Shown here piece by piece: positions 31,255 through 44,534 of a DNA stretch of 64,000 bases (position 1 is the stretch's first letter; each line of letters opens with the position of its first letter). This DNA is from Fennellomyces sp. T-0311 (Eukaryota; Mucoromycota; Mucoromycetes; Mucorales; Lichtheimiaceae). The notes under the pieces were generated by a model. The model was given only the letters and a program-made list of their open reading frames with translations, was not told the origin of the DNA and did not search any database. The position numbers and the translations under genes are program-made. The DNA lies in the NCBI GenBank assembly GCA_025266875.1, contig JALLLT010000014.1, positions 1 through 64,000 on the forward strand, in the 5' to 3' direction.

Positions 31255-34200
31255 TTTGCAAAGTTTAAGAGAAAAAGGAAAAAAGTACAAGGCGCGTCGG
31301 AGGAAACTGGCAGAGGGGAATTTATGGTTTTCGGCCTTGCATTACCCAGGCTTTTATTCCATTTTTGACACATGTCAGCCAACGCCCGAGTTCAGCAAGG
31401 TATCGCCCAGGAGCATCCGGTAAAAAAAATACAGGCGACATTCAGTCGATTGTGAGCTGATTTATCTGGCTGAAGGAATGGATTGTTCCTCGCCTCTGCC
31501 AGCAAAACGCGTACAGAACAGGCATTTACGCTGCCAGTAAGCCCGCTTTCATTCTGTAGCCACAATAAAATACGCATGCTGATATGTTCACACACAGTCA
31601 TCACCGGCCTCATATCATGTAAGCCGCGTAAACGGCCCAACCGCAATGTCTGCTCATTTTCACTGCTACAGTTCCAATCGTGCGGCGTTTCGGATTAGAC
31701 AAGAATCGAGCTGCCATGACGTCCATGGGTAAGAACGAGGCGCCGCTCGGGAACACATATGTTTGTTGATGCGCTTTTTGATCCATAGCTGCATCCACCG
31801 TAGGGGGCTACTTTGTCTCCCAGTACACGTACGAGCACTGTCGACAGGTTTATGGGTCACTGGACACCGCAGTCGAAGAGCCGACTCGCGCGCACGAAAA
31901 GTAGCTCCTCTAGCTAGCATAGCATCTGCACGGCACTCAAACAATGATTGTTATCCTTGGCAATAAAATGAAACAACGGATGTTTGAATAACGAAAGTTA
32001 CATTGTTGCCCCTCGAAACATGCACAGCTACCATATTCTTTGCCTATCATAGGAGTATCTGATATGGCTCCTTCGATCGACCTGTTGACAGACATGCTCT
32101 TCAACACGGTCTACATGGGAATCGACCGGCGCCCGAAAAACCGGTAATCTCACCGAGGGACCAAGGGCACGCTCTCCGAAATGCGGCACGACGTCCGAGC
32201 CAAATAGAATTGACCAATCGAAATCAACCGGCTTATTATTTTGGCGAACTTGGTGGTTACAGAGCTTTGTATGTGCAGAAAAGCTTGAATGAAAGCGATT
32301 TTTGGAAGCGAGTATTTCTGAAGAGAGAAACATATATCCAAAATTGCAGCTGTACTATAGTTTTTCGCTGTTAGGCTTGAGGAACGAATCGTCATGCCCA
32401 ACGTTATATTCGCATGACCAGCTTATGCAACCGTACTGAATATTGTCACTCAGCTTAATAGATATACAGTGGCCGCTTTATATAATGATATTTTATATAA
32501 CGATAATTCGATATAACGATACGATTCTCAATGCACCAAAGCGGTAATCACTGCCAAATCCCATTTTATATAACGATATTTTGATATAACGATAAAGTTT
32601 GGGCTGCACCATCATATCGTAATATAAAGCGGCCACTGTAAACGGCGAGTAACTGACTGTATAGGGTAAAATATACCTATATCGATATAGTATTACTGCG
32701 TTATCGGAATGCTCTTTGGCGATAAACTGATAGTCTATTGCACAATCAGAAGCCCTTCAATATTCCAGTTTGTGAAAGAGTCATGATAATTTTCCATTTA
32801 TTACGGATTACCAAGACGCACTGCATGCTTGTCTTGTATAGGCATAGAAAGCCTAAATATTTAGCACTCATAGTGCTCGTGCAAAGTCTAGGTATAACCT
32901 TTGCATACCTTTATACTAATCATTTTTTTTTATCAAGAGTTGTATATATGTATGAATGTGCAGTCTTATTGAAAATGGTATTCGAACATTTGTTTTTTAA
33001 AACTCATTGCCTACACCTGCTTCGTAGCCGGACAACTATGAGTCCCACGGATTCAATGCGAGCGTAGTACACCCTATAACAGTATTACCATCACAAAAGC
33101 CATGAAATGCCATTTCTGACGGCGCAAAAAGATGCAAATGTAAGAGAGCACGCTAACAAAGATAGCTTGGTAATGCGAACTACTGTTACAAAAGGATATG
33201 ACAAAGGTGATTGCTAGTAGTGCAAGAAAAAGGTCGCTGATTTTCGGCGGATATCAAGTCTCTGGGCCAAGTCTTGGCGAACAAAAATGTCATAATAACT
33301 TTCCAGTGTATTTGGCTACCCAACAAGCAATTAGAACGGTGCGCTCTGCGCTATCGAGATTTCCTTTCCGGCACAACTACCATATGTGTATGAAGAGAAC
33401 CTTTCTCTAGCTCTAGACGGGCCTTTACACCTGTAGAGGGGTCGATAAAGGGAACTGATGAGCCATAATATACTTCATCTCATAATAGATGTACTTTTTT
33501 TTATAATGTGAAAGGTGATCGTGACCACAGGCTGACACATAGAGTGTACAGTATGCATTCCATACCAAGTGGGAAAATCAATCCCCTCAAAACCTTTCTT
33601 GCTCATGTACACGCAAGCTCACAAGAAAAGTAGTATATACCCAAATCAACCGTTGGTGGATTGAATATACGCGAACTTCTTGCAATACATGCAACAAAAA
33701 GGATATAATATCTTGCTTTTACTATTTCGCTTGCTCCATTACCGCTGTATTCACACAGAATCAAAAGAGCTCTTGAACGATAATAAAATAACTACGTGAG
33801 CTGACGATAGAATACTTCCCAAATACGCAGTGATGGTCGACACAAGCGCTTGATTCGAGTCTATAGATACTTAAACCTTTGAAAAGATACTTCATTTGGA
33901 TACTTCGGACTATAAATAAAGGTGCGCATATATATCAATATGTCAACGAGGCTTTAGATGGTGTGTAGGATGTCATTCACATGTTTTCGACTTCTGTGTA
34001 TATCACCACAGTGATACTGCTGATAAACGGGTGTCCTTTGTAGAATCTTGACAGTCCCCAAACACATGGCCCACTGTTTTTGGCCAGGTACTGCCGCTTC
34101 AGCTACCATGGTACTACTGTAAAGGGATGGAGATATGGTACACACACAGGTGTGCGTCTTAGCACGGTATGTTACGTAAAAACCCGCGTAAAGAAATAAT

Positions 34201-34286
34201 TTACTGAAGCCCAGCCATGATATAGGCCTGAGTTTCTAGTCCAAACGTGCGTTTTCCAGGCACGAACGCTTTTCTTTCACGAGAGA
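31255..34286. other. 3-kb intergenic region between the S1P lyase and Trs65-like genes
   Basis: The two flanking genes diverge. No coding region is supported: frames are short, overlap on both strands and lack splice-compatible continuations. A 172-bp MITE sits at 32467-32638. The rest is AT-rich and unremarkable. Confidence 0.55.
32467..32638. mobile_element. 172-bp Tc1/mariner-type MITE
   Basis: Inverted repeats begin CAGTGGCCGCTTTATAT on the left and end ATATAAAGCGGCCACTG on the right, flanked by TA on both sides. Internally the words TATATAACGATA and GATATAACGATA recur. It has no coding capacity. The CAGTGG start and TA target are typical of pogo/Tigger-like elements, so a source transposase elsewhere in the genome probably moves it. 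Confidence 0.85.
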
Positions 34287-36732
34287 ATGGACACGAACAG
34301 CATATCCTCGGAACTGTTCTTCAATGAAGCCGAGTTTCGCGTCCTGATTCCCAACCTGCCTGCTGAGGGCGAGCCAACTCCTGAAGAAATACTTTCCACC
34401 GAGACCCGACGCTTCACATTTTACGGTAGCGTGTTCGAAAACTCAAAGCTGCTTCCAATGGCTGACATTAGTTAAAGATGAGCACTTGAGAGTGTATTTA
34501 CACGCGCGTATACCCCATCAGCTTGCTGGCACAGGCGATGAAGTACAACAGACCGTTACAACGTTCTTCAACCAACTCGATGTGCATCTCGAGACCAGCA
34601 TTGTTGATAGTAACCCACATTCGCAACCTGGTGCTATACCTCCACCACTTCAACCGTCATCCTCCTTCTCGTCTTCGTCCTTCCATCCTCGTTCCATTTC
34701 GTCCAAATGGAATCCTTCCTCATCCGCTCCATCTTCACCAAAGACGCATAAGCGCGAACTTAGCAGCGGCCCTCGCGGACTTGCCTCGGCAGGAACACCA
34801 CCAGCACCGACAGAATCAACCCTTCCGTTCTTCTCCCACACATATAATAGCCGAGGAAAGGACCCAGAACCTATGGTGTTTGAGCATGACGAAGCGTACT
34901 GCTGCATCTATTCCTTGACAGTGCCAATTTGTAAGTGGAATGGATTATGCATATGCCGTATAAGCAGTGGATCCTGACTTGGAGATGACTAGTGTATGTC
35001 AAGACACGTAGTAGTAATCCACTACTATCGTTTGCGTTCAACGTATCGTATCGTCCCATGACTACCAGCAATCGGTCCCAAAACGAGGAAGAAGAGGCGG
35101 AGGACGACAGTGATGACTATGACGCAGATATGTTTGAAACGATCGATCTGTTAAACGGGCTTTCCGAAGGTACAGAAAGTAGAGTAACCAAGGTCGAAAG
35201 GGTTTTCTAAGTGTTATGGATAGATCCTGTTTTTTCAACGTCAAAGCTCCATCAGCGATTTGTGGTTGAAAAGCATAGTCGTCAAACGAGTGGTGGTTTC
35301 TCACAAGCCAATCACTCTACTTCACAGATGCTCACACTGCGACGCCATGTCCGTGAAATGCTGGCCGTGCGATCGGGCGTCAATGTCAAAATGCGAACCA
35401 CCAATGCTTCTGTGGCAGATAAGATGGTGATGATGTCTGTGGAACTGGAAAATCCTATTGAAACCGGCTGTGTTTTTGTTGTGGAGAAAGTTGAGGTGCA
35501 GGTCTCCAACTCGGTCGTTGCCGTAGCTTTCTCCAAAGAGGTAGAAACGCCATCCACAGAAACACATGTCCGGAAGAATTAACATGGGTTTGATATCTAG
35601 GTGACATTCCCCATCACTTTGGAAACGTTGGACCAAATGGTTTTCCTATACAACGTTACGCTGCTAGAAGATGGAACAGCTAAACCACCCCAGCAACCTC
35701 CTCGGATGTTCCCCGTCCGTAACCGAAACGCGCCTGCAATGCCTGTACATCATCAAGACGAACGGCTTCAGCCGCAGCGAGTTTCCATTCAGGTTTATGG
35801 CGCGCCACTTATTGATGGTGTCCGCGCAACGCCTATGCGATCCAAGTGGAATACGATGTTGGACGTCACGGGAATGCGCCAAAAACGGGAAGATCCTGAT
35901 CCTCGGTTTTCCTCACTTCTTGCGTCTTCAAACTCTCTTATTGCTTCACGTTCCTCTGCAGCATCCTTGTCGACTAGTGTCTCGGTATCTCCTGGTGCAC
36001 GCTCCGTGGGTAGTCCATTAGGTCAATTGATGGATGGTAGAAAGCGGATGATTATGGCTACTGCACAAACCGCAGGGTCGAGTCCTCAAACACCTGTAGG
36101 CTCACGCGCTCCGCTTCCACCGACTGGACCTGTACGCAAAACAGAAGCTGAAGTGGTCGATGGCATTGTGGTTTCGTTCACGGTGCCCCCCAAAATCACC
36201 GTGGGCAAAGTGTTCCCGCTGCAAATTTTCATCGTCAACCGCTCCAAGCATACACGTCGATTCCAGGTCATGGTGCCCAACCGAAAGCGTCAACATACCA
36301 CGGAGCCAGTGTCCAAGACAACATTGCCACTACCTATCGAACAAAATGCCATTGATCCGTATATGGATGAAGCAGGTTCGGCTTATTATTGCGCAACGTA
36401 TGGCCGACAACTAATCTAATTTTCCACCAGAGTTTCTGCGACAGTATTTTGAAAACGAAACGCACGAGGCTGATATCATTTGCTTAGAAAATAACGTGCG
36501 ACTGAGGTAAATAGATAGCATATTTTGTAATTGGGGATATGTTATTTACGTCATGAGGTATTCTAGCCCCCTAGGTCCATCCACATCACAATCTGTTGAT
36601 ATCCGATTTATCGCAGTCAAAGAGAGATTGCACACCATTGATTTGATCCAGTTAGTTGATCAAGATACTGGTTTTGTTACCAATCTCCGGCATGTGCTAG
36701 AAATATTCGTTGACAAGCGCGAAGATATGTAG
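34287..36732 (+). CDS. TRAPP-II complex subunit Trs65-like
   Basis: Trs65 is a fungal-type subunit of TRAPP-II, a Golgi tethering complex that activates Ypt31/Rab11. Seven exons (34287-34425, 34472-34930, 34993-35169, 35224-35540, 35601-36375, 36431-36506, 36567-36732) join to 703 codons. Recognisable parts are KDEHLRVYLHARIP early, a central VRSGVNVKMRTTNAS then ELENPIETGCVFVVEKVEVQV beta-sandwich segment, a long Ser/Pro-rich insert (about 430-520), SFTVPPKITVGKVFPLQIFIVN, and the conserved end ICLENNVRLSPLGP then DIRFIAVKE. The identification rests mainly on that C-terminal domain. The first intron (46 nt) is short but has a good branch site, CTGAC. Confidence 0.8.
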
Positions 36733-36963
36733 ATTTACACATGTACATCGTAGTAAATAGTCCATTTCCCTCTTTTTTTTTTACATAGTATTTATTTACG
36801 TATCCTTCCTATCTTTTATGTTTGTAACAATAGCATAACAGACTAGCGTTCGCAACAGCCAGAAAGCCACAGAGATGGATTGATGAGAAAAGGACATTTG
36901 GCGTAATATACTATGGCTATGGAGGATCTTTGATCAAATGTAAGACAACACACTTCGACACAA
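36733..36963. other. Convergent 3' region of the Trs65-like and homocysteine methyltransferase genes
   Basis: This is a short AT-rich spacer shared by two convergent 3' ends, with no feature beyond a T-run near 36772. Confidence 0.6.
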
Positions 36964-38045
36964 CTAAGCACTTAGAGCCCTTCTACATGCACGGATATGT
37001 GCAGGACTAGTGCCACAACAGCCACCGAGAATAATATTTTGTCCTGCCTTGCCAACCTGTGTAGCCCAATTAGCCATCGAGGCTCCAAACACATCTGTTG
37101 GCACCTTTGTTTCAGATCTCCAGCTACGTGCAATCGCATCCCATTCTTCGCCTCCGTCTGGATATAACAGGACTGTCTTTTTGTTCTTCTCATTGAGAAG
37201 GATATTCAATAAAGATGGGATAAACTTCGGTTTGGTGCAGTTCACGCCTATAGCGAACACGCGATTCAGATCTGCCAAAGTATCTACAGCTGCTTGCATT
37301 GGTGTGCCGTCAGAGATATGCTCGTTGGACCGACAGGAGAAAGACACAGCAACAGGTGGTAAGCTTGGATCGTCTTTGACAAGCTGTTGGATCGCTTGGG
37401 CTTCCAGAAAAGAGGGGATCGTTTCAAATAGAAGAAAATCAATACCAGGCTCTGGTTTACGATTTAGTTGTTACCATACATAAATATTCGCTGTTGCTTA
37501 CCTTGCAGACAGATTTCTAGGCGTTCGCGGTGGAAAGTCACCAGATCATCGAGGTCAATATTCTCTCCATAATCACCCGTGTACTCGGCACCGTTGGCTA
37601 ATACCGCACCGTAGCATCCCATGGATAAAGCAACCAATCCTTGACCATATTCGTCGCGTGCTTCGCGAGCCAACTGAACACTACGCCGCATCAGTTTTAT
37701 GGCCTCATGACGCGAATAACCTGCGTCGAGGAATCCGCGAACAGATGCTTGGTAACTTGCAGTTGTGGCAACATTTGCACCAGCTTCAAAATAGGATCGA
37801 TGTACCGCCTACAATACCATGTTAGCCATTGTAAAATTAAGCAGCAGAAATAAGCTTACTTTAATAGCATCGGGATCTTGGTCAAGGTAATGTGCAGACC
37901 ATAATCGTCCTAGTTGGATAAATCCGCCATTAGTTATGGCAAAACGCGTGGATTTTATATAGCGACCTGTTAGATCTTTGTTGAAAGTTCTTTCAAGTTC
38001 AGTAGCAAGACCACCGTCAAGAATAAGAGGGTAGTTGAGATCCAT
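36964..38045 (-). CDS. Homocysteine S-methyltransferase (Mht1/Sam4 type)
   Basis: It transfers a methyl group from S-methylmethionine or S-adenosylmethionine to homocysteine to make methionine, recycling the donor. Four exons (38045-37967, 37909-37860, 37808-37502, 37451-36964) give 307 aa. The order fits the zinc-dependent family: PLILDGGLATELE, RLWSAHYL, AVHRSYFEAGANVATTASYQAS, SMGCYGA, FETIPSFLEAQA, VSFSCRSNEHISDGTP, IGVNCTKPKFI (first zinc Cys) and ILGGCCGTSPAHI (zinc Cys pair). The protein is cytosolic, complete and of normal length. The second intron begins right after the WSA region and has phase 0. Confidence 0.92.
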
Positions 38046-38794
38046 TACAGCATAACAAATAAAGTTTTTTTTTTGGTCATAAAATCGATTTATTTTCATA
38101 TCATTACGCGATTACTAACTATAATTACGAACATACCTAAATAAACTGAAAATAAAGTTAGCACAACTGCTCTCATCAATGTCTAGCACATTCCCAGGAG
38201 ACAGGCATTGCATCAGATAGAGTGATTTCCACAGCAAATGTCGGTGTTAGCATGAAATAAAAATTTCATTCATCATATGAAGCAAGCCTCTCTCCTCGTG
38301 TCAGGAAAAGATTGCTCACCTTACGGTCACTTGTCTCAAACGTCTTGGATGAGCAAAAGATACGCCTGAAATCTTTAGAGTCAGGTAAGTACATGTCTTC
38401 CAAAATGCATTACAAAAAAAAACAAGTGGAGAAAGCTCTTCAGATAAACGCTCTTGGCTGCGAGCACGCAATCAGCATAATTTCCTCTGATTGGGGCGAC
38501 AACGTATCATCACAAGAAGGGAAAGGGTAGTAAACAATAGAAACCAAATAGATACCTTAAGTTCGTCCAAGAGACAAAAAGAGAGGGAGAAAGAATGGCA
38601 GGCGCGTCAGTCCAGCTTTATGTAAAATTTTTTTGGAGGACAGCACCGCCCCAGCCTCCTTAATTTGGTATCCCGATAGAAACTGCGGATGAGCGTTGCC
38701 CAGCGAGACGGATGAACTGTCTTCATGATTAACAGTTTTGAGTTTATTTGGTATAATACATCGATCTACTATAGTCTAAGGTGTCTATCTATGG
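38046..38794. other. Intergenic region upstream of the methyltransferase
   Basis: No gene was supported. Short frames lack splice continuity. Confidence 0.55.
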
Positions 38795-40858
38795 CTTATA
38801 CTGCCGATCGCCGCTTCATCCAGACCTTGAAGCTATTGCTACGTACAGCCAAAGTGATAAAGGACCGTCGCTCTTCGGATGCAACCATTTCTTCGGGGAT
38901 TGCTTCGAAGTCGTAATACTTGACGAGGCTGGCAATTGACAGGCGCATCTCTTGTTGGGCAAATCCTTTACCAATGCAGTTTCTTGATCTATCGTAAATA
39001 GGTCAGTACGATTCCACACTGCTCAAAAAGCTATGCCATTGTCCGTACCCAACACTGAAAGGGAAGAATGCATCGGTATCTGCTGGAATATCAGATCCTT
39101 CCAACCAACGTTCAGGTATGAACTTTCTGGCTTCTGGCCAGTACGCTGGGTTGACTTGCGCATGATAAATGTTGCAATGGACAATAGTCTATTCATATAG
39201 ATTAGAGATACCTGTAAAATCCAGAACACACAGTTGTACTCACTCCTCTTGGAACAAATAGACGGCCACCAAAGACCATATCTTTATCTGTAGTACGTTC
39301 CAAACCGCCGACGGCAATCGAGTCTATGCGCAAAGTTTCATTGATGACCGCGTTCAAATAGGGCAAGTGTTTCAGTTGCTCATGTTTGAACAGCTTTTGG
39401 CCTTCTTCCATCTCAATGCTGTCTATCTCGTGTCTCAAAGTGGCAAGCACCTTTGGATGTTTCAGTAGTTCAATGATGGCAAATCCTGTGGTGTTGCTAG
39501 TAGTTTCTGAACCGGCGATCAAAAACAAGATCGTTTCTTGGGCAATGGCATCCGCTGTCAGCTGGTCTTCAGCATCGTTGGCATGTTGGGTATCGATAAG
39601 GATTTGAAGAATGTCGTTGCGACGCGTCTTTTCACCACCCTCGAGCCGCTCCATGATAATTTTCGTCATAAACTGCTCATATGGTAAGATTTATATTGCT
39701 GTAATAAAAAACGAGATTCTACATACCTTTTTCAGTTCAGCATTGACCTGGACAATATCACCAATGGAAAACAAGGTCTTGAGTGTGCCAGTGATAGGAT
39801 GTGTAACGAGCTGTAAGATTGTATGTACATTAGTTTCGATCTCCTTGACGAGTGAATCAACATACGTAAGCTGCAGTTTCCATATTCCGGGTAATTGTCT
39901 TTGGTACAATATGGTCATTATCTTCGAGCATGTGGAATGTTTGACCGAATGCTGTTTCACCAATAATATCCAATGCTAGGTATTGCAGCAAAATCCAAAC
40001 ATCCACCTGGCCGTATCCATCAGCACGTTTAGTTTCGGAAATGTCATTGTCGATACGTTTGACAAATGATTCCGTGGTCGTTTGCATATATGGCTCAAGA
40101 GAATTGAGGTACTTTATGGAAAATGCTGGGGAAACGACGCGTCTCTGTAAAATTCGTAAGAAAGGACGAAAGAATATGCTATTACGGCATACGCACCCGT
40201 TGTTTGTGGAATCCCTTATCCGTAGTGCTGAACAAAGTACCGCCACCTTGCACTTGAATTTACGTTAGTAAATCTAAATAGTTTATCCGGGATCTCTTCT
40301 GTAAACGTACTTTGCAAACGCTTATAGGCAGGACCTTTCGGGATATCATCCTTGTAAAGAATTTGTCGTAACATATTCTTGTTGCTGATCACAATGGAGT
40401 TGGGAGCCGTGCGAACGACTTCTCCATACTTATCTTGCAAAGCAAGAATCTTCTCGTATCTATCCATCATATATACGTATTAATATATGCTGTCATATTT
40501 GATTCGATGGTTGCACACTCACGATGATCCTGGCGGATCTTCAATGTCCAAGGTATATCTCAACCCATAAAACTTGTGCTTGAAAGGACCAGGAATACCG
40601 CTGAGGGGACCAAGGAAAGCATCATATAATTTCTGTTACCTATGTAAGCAGAAAGCCATGGCAAGAGTAAAAGACTGTTGGAATACTTGCCGAGGTAACA
40701 AAGTATGCTGTTAAGGCAATCGCTGCAACCTTGCCAACTTTCTCAACATCGCGTTTGTCAGCCGACAAAGCACGTTCAACAATACGTTTTGCTGATGATT
40801 CAAGGCTCTGACAAAGTAAATCGAAGTCTAGTTTTTGCGATAGCGTCGTAAGATCCAT
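38795..40858 (-). CDS. Cytochrome P450, paralogue 1 of the cluster
   Basis: This is a microsomal heme-thiolate monooxygenase. About nine exons follow the same layout as its three neighbours. An N-terminal membrane anchor (VGKVAAIALTAYFVTS) leads to the proline hinge GPLSGIPGPF. The I-helix is AGSETTSNTTGF, the K-helix ETLR (NAVINETLRIDSI), with IPERWLEGSDIPADT and the heme loop FPFSVG-SRNCIGKGFA split by an intron in the middle of the signature. The first intron starts with GC (40690-40633, GCAAGT to ACAG). It is the only member on the minus strand, so it diverges from the alcohol dehydrogenase. No frame break was seen. The substrate is unknown; the Mucorales-expanded CYP509-like group is a possibility, not shown. 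Confidence 0.88.
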
Positions 40859-43274
40859 AATGTAAGTTAAAAAAGTGGGGAAGGACGGCAGTTTTCTCAG
40901 AACTTCTCTCTATTATTTTATACCACAAGCGGGAAATCCAAAAAAGGTAAAATCAAGATTACTGAATCCTTGATGTCGGACCTCTGTATAGCGTGCAAAC
41001 AAAAAAAAATTGGCAAATGAAATCACTCCAGACGGCTTAAGATTTTCCGGGCTTTACGTGAATCAACAGACCCTAAGGAATTTTGTTTACAGTGTAAAAG
41101 ATGTATAGCCGCCGTCTGGGAGCGGCTAAAGATAATCCGGTGACATTAATGCAGCTACATATGGCTTTTACTCACTGTGAAAGTGGCAAATACCTTTAGC
41201 TTATCAAGTAAGTGACTCTTTATGTGCTATAGAATGTTCCGTTTGAGTTATCTCTACGTAGTACACCCGTTTGGCATGGAGAATGGGGTGGCTGATGACT
41301 GTATTACATCAGTTTTAATAATACGGAATCACGCAGAACTTCGCCAAGAAATGGCGGAACATATTATTCAATTTGGAATGTATATCTGTACCAGCATAGA
41401 GACACCTGGATTGAAAGTAACTGAATCTACCTACCCAGGAAGCGTCGGGCATGAAAATGACTACTATGTACATTGATTTAGAAAGACGAAACCGGAGCCA
41501 CGGATATGGTCAGCCGAAGTTATGGAAGCGCACCCCAGAAGTGGTTCATGCATGCAAGAGATGATCGTTTTGCCCAGAAATTTCTTTTGCCGTTCCTCCG
41601 ATATTCTGTTATGACTCAATCTTTCCGGAACCTTACTTATGACACATATAGGCAGTGCAGGAATACCATATGTAGTACGATCTTCACCAATTGTACTTGG
41701 TTTCAAAGAAAAAGTGCCCATGAGGCTTGCGATTTGAATTATTAACAATCAACAGAAGTATAAATTAGCTGCATAGATGTAGGTACATCACTTTAAAAAT
41801 GTGCTAGATGTGAGCGTACTGAAAGTACAGCATGCGGAAATATTCGGTGGAAAAATATGTCACTCCTCTACTCCATTCGGTCAGATTTATCCATCTACAT
41901 AATCCAACGCCAACTGTTCGGTAGCACTCTTTACAGCAATACGTTTTCTACCGTTATGGAAGACTCATACTGTGTAAGTATGGGCTATAAGGTGTGATAT
42001 ACCTAGCATATATGACATACCATAATGAGCTGTGCTAATAGCTGGGAGATTGTCTTTTGTTACTGCTTGCCGAAAGAGCTTTTGGGATTTTATCCGATAT
42101 GGCGCGAGGTTGTCATGACACGCTTAGATACATTCACTCGCTTTTTATAGCAGATAATAATCCGCGTAAAAATATCATTATAATGTAATCCATAAATAGG
42201 ATTAATTATAGATATCTTGTCATCTTATATGTCATCTACTGACTCGAGTCCAACTGTTAGTGTCATTCGCTAATCGTGTCTTTTTCTTAGAATAAATTTC
42301 AACAAAGTCTTTAACTATGATAGGTAACGTATAATTTCGATTTCACTACAGAGGCGTCCAAAGTAGCGTAAATATTCGTGTTGCGTGTTATAGGAAAGAA
42401 CAAGGAGATTATTACGAAAGTACAAAAAGACTTTAATTGAACAAGTAATAAGAAGCAAGCGTTCTTCTTGAGCGCTTACAGATTAAGCCATATCTTCGGT
42501 GCCGAGTATTTGTTGTATAACAAAAAATATCAGACGGTTAAGCGTCATCGTGAGATTAATAAATGTAACCATAAGTAATATGCGCACAATCACTTTCATT
42601 CATAGCCTTGGTGATGAACTCAAGCAACATCTCTATATGCACATTATGCCCCTGATATGAGCATGTACTCTTGCTTTTTGTCATCTTTTTCATTTTACGA
42701 GCAAGATGTAGGACTTGATGTCTGGAAGATAATTAGTAAGGTCGATCGGAATTATATTTGCCATCTTGGATTCGTACTTATCATGCTACTCTCACTGAGG
42801 CCTATTGCGGTAGAATTTATATCCAAAAAATTTTATCGCTGCAGTTGTTGTGCAATTAGCATGTATGGCAATTGCCGTTTCTGTGCATATACAGATTCGG
42901 GCAGTTTTGAGATAATGCGATTTGCGACAGCGACCTCAGCTGTACAAAAGTATTCTCAATGAAAAAAAAAATTTTCATTTCAAAATGGAGAAGCTTCCCG
43001 AACCGCAGAATCTGAGTTGTTCGGGAAGGACAAAAGAAATGTCAAATCGTTCCCGCCGATCCAAAACTGAAACAACTTCAGCTGTCAATATCGGAGTGAC
43101 CCTGTCCTGGGGTGCAGATACCATTCATTGGCCCACAGAAGTATCCTCATTTTCTCCGTCGTTCGAAATAGGCCGAGCAGCTTACAAATACAATGTTGGA
43201 TATAAAAAGGATGCAATAGTCGCGAGTAAGACCAATTATCATTAAACCTCCTTTCTATACCTTTTCACCGAAAA
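40859..43274. other. 2.4-kb spacer between P450-1 and the alcohol dehydrogenase
   Basis: The genes diverge. The region is AT-rich with only short frames on both strands. A short hairpin (CTTCCCGAAC near 42994, GTTCGGGAAG near 43019) lies near the dehydrogenase start. No gene was supported. Confidence 0.5.
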
Positions 43275-44534
43275 ATGTCTGCTGATACTTTCCACGGATG
43301 GTCCTGCTCTGGCAAAGGTACACAAAGTGCTTTTAAAGTTTGACACAATACCCACGTTTTACTAACCGCCTTTTTTTTGCGTATTATGTAATAGATCAAC
43401 CTCTTGAATGGCGCGAATTCGAGTTGAAGAAATTCGAAGACAGTGACATTGAGATGGACATTACTCACTGTGGCATTTGCGGCTCTGATATCCATACCCT
43501 TGACAGTGGTTGGGGACCTACCGAATATCCTTGCGTGGTCGGACACGAAGTATGTGTACTTTTTTATTGTCACGTCACGTATCAATATAACAATAGAAAA
43601 TTTCTAACTCCTTTTCACCAAAAGATTGTCGGCGTTGTCACCAAGGTTGGCAAGAATGTTACCAACATTAAGGTGGGCGACCGCTGTGGTGTTGGCGCAC
43701 AATGTGGCTCTTGTCTTGAATGCGAGAACTGCAAGTCTGGCTACGAAAACATTTGCAGTGTCAGACCTGTCTTGACTTACAACGATCGTTGGGATTGCGG
43801 AGACAAGACTTTCGGTGGCTATGCAACCAAGTGGCGCGGTCACGAACGTTTTGCGGTCAAGGTCCCTGACAACATGTCTAGCGAAGTCGCTGCTACCTTC
43901 TACTGCGCTGGTGTCACCACATTTGCTCCCTTGAAGCGCGCCAACGTAAAGCCTGGAGACAAGTGCGGTGTCATTGGTATCGGTGGTTTGGGTCATTTCG
44001 CAGGTTAGCTTAAAAAGCAATTATTTCTCCAAATGACAGATGGACTCATTCTATTCTGAACCAGTTCAATGGGCTAAGGCTATGGGTGCTGAAACTGTAG
44101 CATTGTCAAGCTCGGATCGTAAGCGCGAAGATGCCAAGGCTCTCGGTTGCGATGACTACGTTGTGACCAGCGATGTCGATGCCATGAAGAAGCACGCCAG
44201 CACCTTCACTCATATCATTTGTACCAGCTTTGGAAATGATCAGTTCCCATGGGATCTTTACTTCAGTTTGATGAAGCACAACAGCTATTTCATTATGGTT
44301 GCATTGCCCGAAGAGCCTTTGTCCGGCATTCCTGCGGTTCCTCTAGCTTTCCGTCAAATCAACCTCATTGGCTCGTTCATTGGCTCACCCAAGGATATCC
44401 AGGAAATGCTTGACTTTGCCGCTGAAACAGGTGTCAAGCCTTGGATCAACAAGTATTCGATGAAGGATGCACCCGCTGCCGTCCAGGCTATGCGTGATGG
44501 CAAACCCAGATATCGCATTGTCTTGGAGAACTAG
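43275..44534 (+). CDS. Zinc-dependent NADP alcohol dehydrogenase (cinnamyl-alcohol-dehydrogenase/ADH6 type)
   Basis: It interconverts alcohols and aldehydes, usually reducing aldehydes with NADPH. Four exons (43275-43317, 43395-43549, 43625-44003, 44065-44534) give 348 aa. The catalytic zinc site shows HCGICGSDIH and PCVVGHE. The structural zinc has four Cys in CGSCLECENCKSGYENIC. FGGYATKW follows. The Rossmann motif GIGGLGHFAVQWAKAMG is interrupted by intron 3. The NADP preference is suggested by a Ser-rich stretch after the second strand (ALSSSDRKRED). Placed between two P450 genes, it could act on their products; this link is inference from position. Confidence 0.92.

Noticed and set aside
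31400..32400. Overlapping short frames in the S1P lyase-Trs65 spacer
   Set aside because: Frames on both strands are interrupted and share no pattern with known proteins.
41222..41748. Overlapping frames on both strands
   Set aside because: Both strands are open to similar length, with no domain-like pattern; probably chance.
42657..43245. Two plus-strand frames of about 100 codons upstream of the ADH
   Set aside because: No splice-compatible neighbours, no recognisable motif, and AT-driven composition.
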